Assembly: GCF_900111175.1 (NCBI RefSeq)
Contig: NZ_FOGI01000005.1
Span: 372,001-436,000 of the forward strand
Length of the DNA stretch: 64,000 nt
Direction: 5' to 3'
Source: Actinokineospora terrae
GTDB lineage: Bacteria; Actinomycetota; Actinomycetes; Mycobacteriales; Pseudonocardiaceae
Position 1 is the stretch's first letter. Each line of letters opens with the position of its first letter. The notes beneath the pieces are model-generated. The model was not told the origin of the DNA, ran no database searches, and was given only the letters and a program-made list of their open reading frames with translations. Shown piece by piece: positions 1 to 8,519 of this stretch. Made by a program: the position numbers and the translations under genes.

Positions 1-410
1 CGGCGGTCGGGGCACCACTGTCGTTTGGGGCACCACTGTCGTTCGGGGCGCCACCAGCGGTCGGGGCACCTCAGCAATTCGGCCAGCCACCGCAGCCGTA
101 CGCCACTTCCGCTCAGCCGTACGGCTCGACACCGGCGTCGTACGGCTCGTCGTCCGGTCGGGTGTCGGCCAACGCCAACGCCATCGGTGTCGCCGGTCTG
201 GTGGCCAGCGTGCTCGGCCTGGCCGCGATCTGGTTCGCCAACATCGGCCTGGTGCTCGTCGTCGCGGGTGTGGGCCTGTCGGTCGTCGGCATCACCAAGG
301 CCGAGCAGGGGCAGGCGACCAACAAGCCGGTCGCCGTCGCGGGCCTTGTCTGCGGCGGGGCGGCCATGCTGGTCTGGTTGGGGGTCCTCGTCGTCTCCGT
401 GCTCGGGTGA
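1..410 (+). CDS. Partial Pro/Gln-rich small membrane protein (DUF4190-like)
   Basis: The 5' end is outside the window; the frame is open from base 3 and gives 135 residues up to the TGA at 408-410. The first ~55 residues are rich in Pro, Gln, Ala and Tyr and contain the repeat APLSFG twice, coded by an exact-but-one 18-bp tandem repeat at 13-48. Hydrophobic segments follow at about residues 61-97 (long enough for two short helices) and 110-133. A disordered cytoplasmic N-terminus followed by a compact membrane hairpin is the arrangement of DUF4190-type actinobacterial proteins; the family assignment is from general resemblance. Function is unknown. It converges on glpK with only 13 bp between the stops. 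Confidence 0.7.
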   Translation, partial: AVGAPLSFGAPLSFGAPPAVGAPQQFGQPPQPYATSAQPYGSTPASYGSSSGRVSANANAIGVAGLVASVLGLAAIWFANIGLVLVVAGVGLSVVGITKAEQGQATNKPVAVAGLVCGGAAMLVWLGVLVVSVLG

Positions 411-423
411 GTCCGGTGTGGAC

Positions 424-1941
424 TCAGTCGGTGTCCTCGTCGACCCAGTCCAGGGTGCGGGTGACGGCCTTCTTCCACTGGCGGTAGGCGCGTTCCCTGG
501 CGTCCTCGGCCATCGACGGTGTCCACTGCTTGTCCTTGGCCCAGTTCGCCCGCACGTCGTCGAGCCCGCCCCAGTAGCCGACGGCGAGACCGGCGGCGTA
601 GGCGGCGCCGAGGGCTGTCGTCTCGGCGACGACCGGGCGGATGACCGGCACGTCCAGGATGTCGGCCTGGAACTGCATCAGCAGTTCGTTGCCGACCATC
701 CCGCCGTCCACCTTCAGCGCGGTCAGCGGCACCCCGGAGTCGGCGTTCATCGCCTCGATGACCTCCCTGGTCTGGAACGCGGTCGCCTCCAGCACCGCGC
801 GCGCCAGGTGGCCCTTGGTGATGAACCGGGTCAGGCCGACGATCGCGCCCCTGGCGTCGGCGCGCCAGTGCGGGGCGAACAGGCCGGAGAAGGCGGGCAC
901 GAAGTAGCAGCCGCCGTTGTCCTCGACCGAGCGGGCGTGCTCCTCGATCTCGGCGGCCGAGCTGATCATGCCCAGGTTGTCCCTGATCCACTGCACCAGC
1001 GAGCCGGTGACCGCGATCGAGCCCTCCAGCGCGTACACCGGTGCCTCGTCGCCGATGCGGTAGCAGACCGTGGTGAGCAACCCGTTCTCGCTCATCACCG
1101 GCTCGGTCCCGGTGTTGAGGAGCACGAAGTTGCCTGTGCCGTAAGTGTTCTTGGCCTCGCCCGGCGACAGGCACGCCTGCCCGAAGGTGGCGGCCTGCTG
1201 GTCGCCCAGGATCCCGGCGATCGGCGCACCGCCCAGCGCGCCGCGCTCGCGGACCCGGCCCAGTTCCGCCGAGGACGACGCGATCCTGGGCAGCATCGAC
1301 AGCGGAACCCCGACCTCCTCAGCGATGTCGGCGTCCCAGTCCAGTGTGGACAGATCCATCAGCAGCGTGCGGGACGCGTTCGTCGGGTCGGTCGCGTGCA
1401 CCCCGCCGTCGACGCCGCCGGTCATGTTCCACAGCAGCCAGGTGTCCATGGTGCCGAACAGCAGGTCGCCAGCCTCGGCCCTGGCCCGCGCACCGTCCAC
1501 GTTGTCCAGGATCCAGCGGATCTTCGGCCCGGAGAAGTAGGTGGCCAGCGGCAGCCCGGTCTTGGCCCGGTACCGCTCCTGCCCGCCGCCGAGTTCGCCG
1601 AGCGCGGTGGCGATCTTGTCGGTCCTGGTGTCCTGCCAGACGATCGCGTTGTAGACCGGTTCCCCGGTGCGCCGGTCCCAGACCACCGCGGTCTCGCGCT
1701 GGTTGGTGATGCCGACCGCGACGATGTCGGTGGTGTGCAGGTCGGCCTTGGCCAGCGCGCCCGCCACCACCGCGCGGGTGTTCGCCCAGACCTCGGCCGG
1801 GTCGTGCTCGACCCACCCGGCGCGCGGCAGCATCTGCCGGTGCTCGCGCTGGTCCACCGAGACCACCTCGCCCGCGTGGCTGAACACCATGCAACGGGTC
1901 GAGGTGGTGCCCTGGTCCACGGCGGCGACGTACTCGGTCAT
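424..1941 (-). CDS. glpK: Glycerol kinase
   Basis: Phosphorylates glycerol to sn-glycerol-3-phosphate with ATP in the cytoplasm, the first committed step of glycerol use. The 505 residues match the usual length of FGGY-family glycerol kinases. The N-terminus carries the phosphate-binding signature DQGTTSTR (residues 9-16), followed by the glycerol-kinase-type stretches RAGWVEHDP and [11 protein letters not shown] and, later, [10 protein letters not shown]. The ATG at 1941 is preceded by a GGGAGAG ribosome site. The gene lies 34 bp downstream of the glycerol facilitator on the same strand, so the two are probably one transcript, and glpD diverges just beyond. No dedicated regulator gene is seen nearby. 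Confidence 0.97.
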   Translation of the reverse strand: MTEYVAAVDQGTTSTRCMVFSHAGEVVSVDQREHRQMLPRAGWVEHDPAEVWANTRAVVAGALAKADLHTTDIVAVGITNQRETAVVWDRRTGEPVYNAIVWQDTRTDKIATALGELGGGQERYRAKTGLPLATYFSGPKIRWILDNVDGARARAEAGDLLFGTMDTWLLWNMTGGVDGGVHATDPTNASRTLLMDLSTLDWDADIAEEVGVPLSMLPRIASSSAELGRVRERGALGGAPIAGILGDQQAATFGQACLSPGEAKNTYGTGNFVLLNTGTEPVMSENGLLTTVCYRIGDEAPVYALEGSIAVTGSLVQWIRDNLGMISSAAEIEEHARSVEDNGGCYFVPAFSGLFAPHWRADARGAIVGLTRFITKGHLARAVLEATAFQTREVIEAMNADSGVPLTALKVDGGMVGNELLMQFQADILDVPVIRPVVAETTALGAAYAAGLAVGYWGGLDDVRANWAKDKQWTPSMAEDARERAYRQWKKAVTRTLDWVDEDTD

Positions 1942-1975
1942 CGGTGTCTCTCCCTCTTCGCCCAGGGTGGGGTGG

Positions 1976-2716
1976 TTATGTTGGCAGGACGCGGGCGAGC
2001 AGGCCCGCCAGCACCGCGCCGAGCAGGGGGCCGGCGACCGGCACCCAGGCGTAGCCCCAGTCCGGGTCGCCCTTGCCGCGGATGGGCAGCACCGCGTAGG
2101 CGATGCGGGGCGCGAGGTCGCGGGCCGGGTTGATCGCGTAGCCGGTCGGCCCGCCGAGCGAGGCGCCGATGCTGATCACCACGAACGCCACCGCCGCGTA
2201 CCCGAGCGCCGCGTTGCCGAACTGCGGCAGCCCGCCGGTGTCCACCTTCGCGCCGGGGCTGGTCAGGATCCAGAACACCAGCACGAACGTGCCGATCACC
2301 TCGGTCACCAGGTTCCACGGCAGGTTCCGGTGCACCGGGCCGGTGGCGAACACGCCCAGGGTGTTCTCCGGCTCGTCGTGCGCGTCGAACTGGAGCTTGT
2401 AGGTCAGCCAGCACAGCACGGCGCCGAGGAACGCGCCGACGAACTGGCCGATGAGGTAGGCGGGCACCTGCGCCGGCGGCAGGTCGCCCGCGGTGAACAG
2501 GCCGATGGTGACCGCGGGGTTGAGGTGCGCCTGGCTCGGCGCGGCGATGCTGGCGCCGACGAAGACCGCGAAACCCCAGCCGATGGTGACCAGCAGCCAG
2601 CCGCCCTGGTGGCCCAGCGAACCGCGCAGGACGGTGTTGGCGACCACGCCCGCGCCGAGCAGGATCAGCGCCGCGGTGCCGAGTAGTTCCCAGACGACGA
2701 TGTGCCAGAAGCCCAT
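1976..2716 (-). CDS. glpF: Glycerol uptake facilitator (MIP/aquaglyceroporin)
   Basis: Channel protein of the major intrinsic protein family that lets glycerol diffuse across the cytoplasmic membrane. The start is placed at the ATG at 2716, which has a GAGGGAGACACC leader; the frame is open much further upstream but lacks family similarity there. The 246-residue product has six hydrophobic helices and both pore NPA boxes: HLNPAVTIG (NPA at 66-68) and [10 protein letters not shown] (NPA at 196-198). The Asp after the second NPA-R is typical of glycerol facilitators rather than strict water channels (family knowledge). First gene of the probable glpF-glpK operon. Confidence 0.95.
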   Translation of the reverse strand: MGFWHIVVWELLGTAALILLGAGVVANTVLRGSLGHQGGWLLVTIGWGFAVFVGASIAAPSQAHLNPAVTIGLFTAGDLPPAQVPAYLIGQFVGAFLGAVLCWLTYKLQFDAHDEPENTLGVFATGPVHRNLPWNLVTEVIGTFVLVFWILTSPGAKVDTGGLPQFGNAALGYAAVAFVVISIGASLGGPTGYAINPARDLAPRIAYAVLPIRGKGDPDWGYAWVPVAGPLLGAVLAGLLARVLPT

Positions 2717-2929
2717 GGTGTCTCCCTCGCACTGCCGGGTGGCGAGGTAGGCGCGGCCGGAGCGGGAGGGGTCGGGGACGGGGACGAATGGCGGCGGTGC
2801 CCACCCTGAGTGAGATCGGACGTTACCCCCGGTTCGCTCGACTGTCCACGGGTTGCCTGCCGCACCCGGTCCGGACGGGTAGCGTGGTGCTGGTCGGACG
2901 ATCCCCCAGGTCGACGCCGGGAGGCGATC

Positions 2930-4693
2930 ATGGCCAACCGCAAGCCCACCGCGCCTGCTGAACCGTCCACTTCGGACACAGTGGCGCCAGGTGGTCGGCT
3001 CGGCCCGGCCGAGCGCGCCCGCAGTTGGGCCAGGTTGGCCGCCGAGCCGTTCGACGTGCTGGTGATCGGCGGCGGGGTCGTCGGCGCCGGGGTCGCGCTG
3101 GACGCGGCCACCCGAGGCCTGCGAGTCGCCCTGGTCGAGGCGCGCGACCTGGCATCGGGCACGTCCAGCCGGTCGAGCAAGCTCTTCCACGGCGGACTGC
3201 GCTACCTGGAGCAGCTCGAGTTCGGGCTGGTGCGGGAGGCGCTGCGCGAGCGGGAGCTGATGCTGACCACGCTGGCACCGCACCTGGTCAAGCCGGTCAG
3301 CTTCCTCTACCCGCTCACCCGCCGGGTCTGGGAGCGCCCGTACACCGCGGCGGGCCTGCTGCTCTACGACACCATGGGCGGCGCGCGGTCCGTGCCCGGC
3401 CAGAAGCACCTCACCCGGGCAGGCGCGCTGCGGATGGCGCCCGCGCTGCGCCGCTCGTCGCTCATCGGCGGCATCCGCTACTACGACGCCCAGGCCGACG
3501 ACGCCCGCCACACCCTGACCGTGGCCAGGACCGCAGCCCACTACGGCGCGGTCGTGCGCACCTCCACCCAGGTCGTCGGCTTCCACCGCGAGGCCGACCG
3601 GGTCAGCGGCGTGCGGGTGCGCGACGTGGAGGACGGCGCCGAGGTCGACGTCCGGGCGAACGTGGTCATCAACTGCACCGGGGTGTGGACCGACGAGCTG
3701 CAGCGGGCCTCTGGCAGCCGCGGCCGGTTCCGGGTCCGCGCGAGCAAGGGCGTGCACATCGTCGTCCCGCGCGACCGGATCGTCTCCGAGACCGGGCTGA
3801 TCCTGCGCACGGAGAAGTCCGTGCTGTTCGTCATCCCCTGGCGCAACCACTGGATCGTCGGCACCACCGATACCGACTGGAACCTCGACCTGGCGCACCC
3901 GGCCGCCACCGAGAAGGACATCGACTACCTGCTCGAACACGTCAACTCGGTCCTCGCCACCCCGCTCACGCACGCCGACATCGAGGGCGTCTACGCGGGC
4001 CTGCGGCCGCTGCTGGCGGGGGAGAGCGAGGAGACCTCCAAGCTCTCGCGCGAACACGCCGTCGCCCGGGTCGCCCCGGGCTTGGTCGCCATCGCGGGCG
4101 GCAAGTACACGACGTACCGGGTCATGGCCGCAGACGCGGTCGACACGGCGGCGGTAGACCTACCGGGCCGCTTGCAGCCATCCATCACCGACCGCGTCCC
4201 CCTTCTCGGCGCCGACGGGTACCACGCGCTGGTCAACCAGGCTGATCTGTTGGCCGCCCGCTGGGGCCTCCACCCCTACCGCGTCCGCCACCTCTTGGAC
4301 CGCTACGGCTCCCTACTCCACGACGTGCTCTCTTACGCCACCCGCCCCGAACACCTCAAGCCCATAGACGGCGCCCCGGACTACCTCCAAGTGGAAGTCC
4401 TCTACGCCGTAGCCGCCGAAGGCGCCCTCCACCTGGAAGACGTCCTCACCCGCCGCACCCGCATCTCCATCGAATACCCCCACCGCGGCACCGCCTGCGC
4501 CCGCCAGGTAGCCGACCTCATGGCCACCCCCCTCACCTGGGACCAACCCCGCATCGACTGGGAGATCTCCGTCTACAACGCCCGCGTAGACGCCGAACGC
4601 TCCTCCCAATCCCAGCCCGACGACACCGCCGCCGACACCATCCGCGCCAACGCCCCCGAATCCCGCCGCCACCTCGCCGAACCCATCCTCTGA
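2930..4693 (+). CDS. glpD: Glycerol-3-phosphate dehydrogenase (FAD, respiratory type)
   Basis: Oxidises glycerol-3-phosphate to dihydroxyacetone phosphate, passing electrons to the quinone pool at the membrane. The chosen ATG has GGAGGCG just upstream and gives 587 residues. After a ~40-residue Pro/Ser/Thr-rich leader comes the FAD-binding Rossmann motif VIGGGVVGAGVALDAATRG, then the GlpD-type segments SSRSSKLFHGGLRYLE and VGTTDTDWNLD. It diverges from glpF-glpK across a 213-bp gap (2717-2929) that must hold both promoters; I could not define an operator there. The last ~400 bp are strongly C/A-rich on the coding strand, one side of a local skew switch near 4700. Confidence 0.95.
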   Translation: MANRKPTAPAEPSTSDTVAPGGRLGPAERARSWARLAAEPFDVLVIGGGVVGAGVALDAATRGLRVALVEARDLASGTSSRSSKLFHGGLRYLEQLEFGLVREALRERELMLTTLAPHLVKPVSFLYPLTRRVWERPYTAAGLLLYDTMGGARSVPGQKHLTRAGALRMAPALRRSSLIGGIRYYDAQADDARHTLTVARTAAHYGAVVRTSTQVVGFHREADRVSGVRVRDVEDGAEVDVRANVVINCTGVWTDELQRASGSRGRFRVRASKGVHIVVPRDRIVSETGLILRTEKSVLFVIPWRNHWIVGTTDTDWNLDLAHPAATEKDIDYLLEHVNSVLATPLTHADIEGVYAGLRPLLAGESEETSKLSREHAVARVAPGLVAIAGGKYTTYRVMAADAVDTAAVDLPGRLQPSITDRVPLLGADGYHALVNQADLLAARWGLHPYRVRHLLDRYGSLLHDVLSYATRPEHLKPIDGAPDYLQVEVLYAVAAEGALHLEDVLTRRTRISIEYPHRGTACARQVADLMATPLTWDQPRIDWEISVYNARVDAERSSQSQPDDTAADTIRANAPESRRHLAEPIL

Positions 4694-4739
4694 CCTCTCT
4701 CAGGAAGCGAGTTGTGGCCTAGGAGACGGCAGCGCGCGT

Positions 4740-5480
4740 TCAGGCCGGGAGCAGTTCGGCGATGTGGTGGTGCAGCCTGCGGGTGTCGGCGGGGGAGATG
4801 GTGGTCCAGGACTCGCCGGTGGGGGTTGTGGTGCGGGTTTGCAGGTAGCGGCCGTGGGCGGTGTCGAAGTAGCTGACGACGCGGTCGGTGCGGTGGCGGG
4901 TGCCCCAGTGGTCGCGGGTGGCGGCGCCGAACTGGCCGTGGCCGTGCAGGGGAGTGATCATCTCGGCGAGGGTGGTGGCGTCGTCGGGGCGGATACCCCT
5001 GGCGCGCAGGCCCGCGGCGAGGGGGCCGGGGGCGGCGGCCTCGAAGTCGGCTGTCGGGACCGTGACCGAGCGGCCCGGGCCGGCGGCGACCGCGGGCAGG
5101 ACGGGCAGCGCGTACCGCGGTAAGCCGGACGCGTCCGCCGGGCGGAGGGTCACCGCGTCGGGCGACATCGTTGCCAGGACGGCGGAATCCGCGCGGGCGG
5201 CGGCCAAGACCCGCAGCGGCCCGTCCGTCCACAAGCGACCGTCGACCTCCCGGTCCGGCCGGTCGAGCAGCCCGATCAGCGACGCCAGCAGCGGGTCGAC
5301 CTGGCCGGGCGCGCCGAGTCCGCGCGCGGCCAACCCCCGCCACGCCCGCTCGACCAGACCCGCCCGCTCGGTGTCGGTGCGCCCCGGTGAGGGCACCGAC
5401 AGCACGAGCGGCACCGACGCCACGCCCAGGTGCTCGGCCAGCACGTCGAACTCCAGGGCGGTGACCGTCATCGCGGTCAC
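4740..5480 (-). CDS. ESX secretion-associated protein, EspG family
   Basis: EspG proteins are cytosolic chaperones that bind cognate PE-PPE pairs and keep them soluble for export by a type VII secretion system. The 246-residue product opens with the family-like stretch FDVLAEHLG...PLVLSVPSPGRT and ends with a beta-rich region (VVSYFDTAHGRYLQ, ESWTTISPAD). It follows the PPE-like gene by 4 bp and is the last gene of a PE-like/PPE-like/EspG operon, the order expected for chaperone plus substrates. The start is the GTG at 5480; an in-frame ATG at 5471 is equally possible because neither has a strong ribosome site. No ESX core genes (eccB, C, D, E, mycP) are in the window. Confidence 0.8.
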   Translation of the reverse strand: MTAMTVTALEFDVLAEHLGVASVPLVLSVPSPGRTDTERAGLVERAWRGLAARGLGAPGQVDPLLASLIGLLDRPDREVDGRLWTDGPLRVLAAARADSAVLATMSPDAVTLRPADASGLPRYALPVLPAVAAGPGRSVTVPTADFEAAAPGPLAAGLRARGIRPDDATTLAEMITPLHGHGQFGAATRDHWGTRHRTDRVVSYFDTAHGRYLQTRTTTPTGESWTTISPADTRRLHHHIAELLPA

Positions 5481-5484
5481 CGGC

Positions 5485-6813
5485 TCAGCCGCCGATCACG
5501 CCGGGCGGGAGGTGGTGGTCGTCGCCGTAGACGCTGACCGACTCGGTGACCTGCTCGTCGTCGCGGGCCAGTTCGCGCCTGCGCCCACCGAGGTTCCGCG
5601 TGGACGACGAGGAAGACGAGGACTGGTTCGGCTCCGCGGCGTCGGCGAACCACTGGCTCGACCCGAGCGCCTCCGGCCCGACCCGCCGCACGCCGAGCTT
5701 GTTGTCCCCGCCACCCAGCGGGCCACCGCTGAGCGCGCCGCCACCGGCGGGCGCCATCGGCGTCGCCGCCGCGTTGGACCCCGAGGACGCCAGCCCCTGC
5801 CCGGACGACCCCGGACCGGAGAACCCGTCGCCCCCGATGGAGGAACTACCCGACACCGGACCGCCGCCCCCGCCGAGCGGGCCGTGCCCCAGCGCCCCAC
5901 GCGGGGTCGCCCCCGAGCGCCGGTCGCTGGTCGTGGAGTCGCCGGAGCCGGTCACCCGACCACCGAGGCCGATCACCGAGCCCTCCGGCGCCATCGGGGC
6001 GGCACCGCTGAACATCCCCGGCGCCACCGGTGCCCTGCGGACGACCTCCGGCGCGTCCCCGAGCGCGGCCGACGACAGGCCGAGGCCCTGGCCGCCGCTC
6101 CAGTGGTGCTCGCCGCCGCTGGTCTGGCCGCCGAAACCGTGGTACGCGGCCGGGCGGTGCGACTGCTCGTACCCGCCGACCGTCGGCGCCGCGACCGGCG
6201 TCCCCGCGAACGACGTGTGCGTGCTCTGCGTGACGCCGTCGCCGCGCTGGCGGTGGTCGCCCTGGTTGCCGCCCAGCAGTTCGGCGGGACGCGCGAAACC
6301 GGTCCTGGCGCGCAGGTTCGTCCTGGTGCTCAACTCGTAGGTCGCCATGACCTCGTACGCCTTCTGCGCACCGGCCGACCGGGCCTGCTCGACGGCCTCC
6401 GCGTCGTTCTGCACCGCCGCCACCTGGACCGCGGCGGCCGTGGCCGGGTCGGGCGCCAGTGACTGCTCACCCTGCGGCGCGGGCATCTCGGCGCGCGCGG
6501 TGGCGATGTAGGCACCCTGGTTGTCGACGGCCTCGCGCATCCCGTCCGCCTCGTCGGCGGCGGTGCGCGCCCAGCTCACCAGCGTGGTCAGCCGGTCCTT
6601 GGCCGCACCGGCGGCCCGCCCTGCCCAGACCGCGGCCGACCCGTCGAGGGTCGCCGCGAGGTCGTGGCCGACCTCGTTGAGGGTGGCGGTCAGCTCGGTC
6701 CAGCGCCGCGACGGCTCGGTCGACGCCTGCGCGCCGGGACCGTCGTGCAGCATCAGGTACAGCTCCTTGTGGCTGAACCCGCGCCAGCGCGTCCCGCTCG
6801 ACTGCTCGGTCAT
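5485..6813 (-). CDS. PPE-like type VII secretion substrate with Gly/Ser-rich tail
   Basis: Predicted T7SS-exported protein of 442 residues. The first ~170 residues are helical and PPE/WXG-like, with GFSHKELYLMLHDGPG, then alternating Ala-rich helices around WTELTATLNEVGHDL and AAVWAGRAAGAAKDRLTTLVSWA. The second half is low-complexity, rich in Gly, Ser and Pro with a run of seven consecutive serines near the C-terminus, followed by a short polar end. ATG at 6813 with GAGGGGAC upstream. It lies between the PE-like gene (14 bp upstream) and EspG (4 bp downstream), which supports a PE-PPE-EspG unit. The canonical N-terminal Pro-Pro-Glu triplet is not present, so this is the actinobacterial PPE-like family rather than a classical mycobacterial PPE. 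Confidence 0.75.
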   Translation of the reverse strand: MTEQSSGTRWRGFSHKELYLMLHDGPGAQASTEPSRRWTELTATLNEVGHDLAATLDGSAAVWAGRAAGAAKDRLTTLVSWARTAADEADGMREAVDNQGAYIATARAEMPAPQGEQSLAPDPATAAAVQVAAVQNDAEAVEQARSAGAQKAYEVMATYELSTRTNLRARTGFARPAELLGGNQGDHRQRGDGVTQSTHTSFAGTPVAAPTVGGYEQSHRPAAYHGFGGQTSGGEHHWSGGQGLGLSSAALGDAPEVVRRAPVAPGMFSGAAPMAPEGSVIGLGGRVTGSGDSTTSDRRSGATPRGALGHGPLGGGGGPVSGSSSIGGDGFSGPGSSGQGLASSGSNAAATPMAPAGGGALSGGPLGGGDNKLGVRRVGPEALGSSQWFADAAEPNQSSSSSSSTRNLGGRRRELARDDEQVTESVSVYGDDHHLPPGVIGG

Positions 6814-6827
6814 CGCTCGTCCCCTCC

Positions 6828-7211
6828 TCAGCCGCCGGTGCCCTGCTGCGTGACAGTGGCGGCGTTGTCCTCTTCGAGCAGGTGGTACTGCGCCGCGACG
6901 CGGTCGAGGGTGTGCACGGCCGTGTCCAGCTGGGTGCGGTAGGCGCGCAGCGCGTCGAGAGCGGCGCGCTCGTGGTCGGCGGTGAGCTGGTTGACCCCCG
7001 TGGTGGCCTCCTGGCTCACCGGGTCCTTGGCCCACGGCTGCACCCGCAGCGTCGTCTCGCTGAGCTCCAGCTGCCTGGCCACGCGGTCGCGGGCGTCGGC
7101 GAAAGCCGCGCGCAGCGCGGGCACCGCGTCCGGGGTGACGTCGAGCAAGTCCGTGCGGTGCTCGCCGCCCCCGCCATGTCCCCCGTGCTGCCCGCCGTGT
7201 CCTGCTGGCAC
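6828..7211 (-). CDS. PE-like small T7SS partner protein
   Basis: A 127-residue protein with a His/Gly-rich N-terminal tail (GHGGQHGGHGGGGEH) followed by a predicted helical hairpin: DVTPDAVPALRAAFADARD, then HERAALDALRAYRTQLDTAV and a final helix. Size, helical content and position directly upstream of a PPE-like gene point to the PE-like partner that would dimerise with the PPE protein and be recognised by EspG. GTG start with GGGGAGGC upstream; first gene of the three-gene operon. The His-rich tail could bind metal, but that is only a composition argument. There is no recognisable Pro-Glu motif at the N-terminus, so the family call rests mainly on context. Confidence 0.6.
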   Translation of the reverse strand: MPAGHGGQHGGHGGGGEHRTDLLDVTPDAVPALRAAFADARDRVARQLELSETTLRVQPWAKDPVSQEATTGVNQLTADHERAALDALRAYRTQLDTAVHTLDRVAAQYHLLEEDNAATVTQQGTGG

Positions 7212-7361
7212 GTCGCCTCCCCACCTGTCGCCGGATCCCCGTCACTACCTGTGGTGCGTCAACTCTATCGAGTCGCCACGATCGGTTTCGACCATTCCCC
7301 TGTGGTTTCGTAGACGTGCACCGGATCGGCTGGGTTCCGTCCCCGCACAGCTACACACCGT

Positions 7362-7910
7362 CTACCCAACGACCGGTTCCCCCGGGGCGTTACGGGCCAC
7401 CAGGACGACGATGTCCGCGGGCACCGCCAACCCGTGGTCACGGAACGTGGTGAACCCCAGCTTCGCGGCCACCCGGCCGGAGGCTTCGTTGCCCGCGGAA
7501 TGCTGATAGGTGACCTCGGTGAGCCCCAGCCCGCCGAACGCGAAGCGCAGCACCGCTGCCAACGCCTGGGTGATCATGCCCTTGCCGCGCGCGTCCGGGT
7601 GCGCCCACACCCCGGCCTCCGCGGTGCCCGCCGCGAGGTCCACCTCCTTGAGCAGGACCTCGCCGAGCATCACCCCGGTCACCGGGTCCGCGACCGCCCA
7701 CGAGTAGCGCCGGTCGGCGGCCCAGTCGGCGTCGCGGCGCGCGATGTACTCACCCGCGCTGGCCAGGTCGCTCACCCGCAGGTGCGGCAGCCAGCGGACG
7801 AACTCGGGGTCGGTGAATCCCTCGACGAGCCGCGGGCGGTCGTCGAACCGGGAGTCGTTGCGGATCGCCCGCAGGTAGTACGCGCCCGCGTTGATCTCCA
7901 CCGGTTCCAC
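7362..7910 (-). CDS. GNAT N-acetyltransferase (RimJ/RimL-like)
   Basis: Acetyl-CoA-dependent N-acetyltransferase of the RimJ/RimL type; the substrate cannot be told from sequence. It starts with the family's typical LRAIRNDSRFDDRPRL-type segment, and the acetyl-CoA loop is visible as HPDARGKGMITQAL, followed by LGLTEVTYQHSAGNEASGRVAAKLGF, where the second-site Asn and the KLGF motif are standard. The start is uncertain: GTG at 7910 gives 182 residues and GTG at 7901 gives 179; neither has a clear ribosome site. It lies 47 bp downstream of the DUF1707 gene on the same strand and may be cotranscribed with it. Confidence 0.85.
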   Translation of the reverse strand: MEPVEINAGAYYLRAIRNDSRFDDRPRLVEGFTDPEFVRWLPHLRVSDLASAGEYIARRDADWAADRRYSWAVADPVTGVMLGEVLLKEVDLAAGTAEAGVWAHPDARGKGMITQALAAVLRFAFGGLGLTEVTYQHSAGNEASGRVAAKLGFTTFRDHGLAVPADIVVLVARNAPGEPVVG

Positions 7911-7957
7911 GGTGAAGCACGCTACCGCCCGGCACCGACACCCGCGGAACGAACTCC

Positions 7958-8452
7958 CTAGTGCCAGCCGCGGCGGTAGTGGCGGCGCCGGTACCCGGGG
8001 CCGAACGGCCGTTGGCCGTGCCCCCTGCCGTGGCGCCAGTCGTCGCCGAACAGCGCGCCGCCGATCACCGTCACCACGACCGGCAGCAGCAGCAACGGCC
8101 ACGCGTGCACGACGAACAGGAACAGCGACAGGCCCGTGATCGCCGAGATCGGCACCAAGGCGGCGAACAACCGCTGCCCCAGCGGCCGGTCGGCCCACGT
8201 CGCAGGCAGTGCTGGCGGCGGGGGAGCGGCGGGCAGCGGCGCGGTCGACCGCAGACCCGGCTTGGGGGCGGGCAGGTCGGCGAACAGCGCGACCAGGTCG
8301 CCGGTGGTGCGCGCGGTGGTGATCTTCGCGCTGCGCTCGCCGTACTCCTCGATGTCGATGCGGCCCGCGCTCATGTGCTCACCGAGCGCGCGCAGCGCGT
8401 CCTCCCGCTCGGCGTCGCCGATGCGCAGCTCGGTCGGGGGGATCTCGTCCAC
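7958..8452 (-). CDS. DUF1707 domain membrane protein
   Basis: A 164-residue protein. Residues ~8-60 form a DUF1707 domain (LRIGDAEREDALRALGEHMSAGRIDIEEYGER), the short SHOCT-like helical module common in actinobacteria. Then come a Pro/Ala linker, one or two membrane segments at about residues 112-142 (LFAALVPISAITGLSLFLFVV, LLLLPVVVTVIGG) and a His/Arg/Gly-rich cytoplasmic tail (GHGQRPFGPGYRRRHYRRG). GTG start at 8452. Such proteins are thought to be membrane-associated regulators, but no function is established for this one. Possible two-gene unit with the GNAT gene downstream. Confidence 0.85.
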   Translation of the reverse strand: MDEIPPTELRIGDAEREDALRALGEHMSAGRIDIEEYGERSAKITTARTTGDLVALFADLPAPKPGLRSTAPLPAAPPPPALPATWADRPLGQRLFAALVPISAITGLSLFLFVVHAWPLLLLPVVVTVIGGALFGDDWRHGRGHGQRPFGPGYRRRHYRRGWH

Positions 8453-8519
8453 ACCACGATGCTACGGAAGTCCCGGCCGGACCCGGCTGAGGTTTGTCTC
8501 AGCTCACCCGGCGCGGGCG

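Noticed and set aside
25..2133. Long open frames opposite glpK/glpF (and similar long antisense frames throughout)
   Set aside because: They run antisense to clearly recognised genes, have Arg/Pro/Gly-rich shadow composition and no domain motifs; they come from the high GC content.
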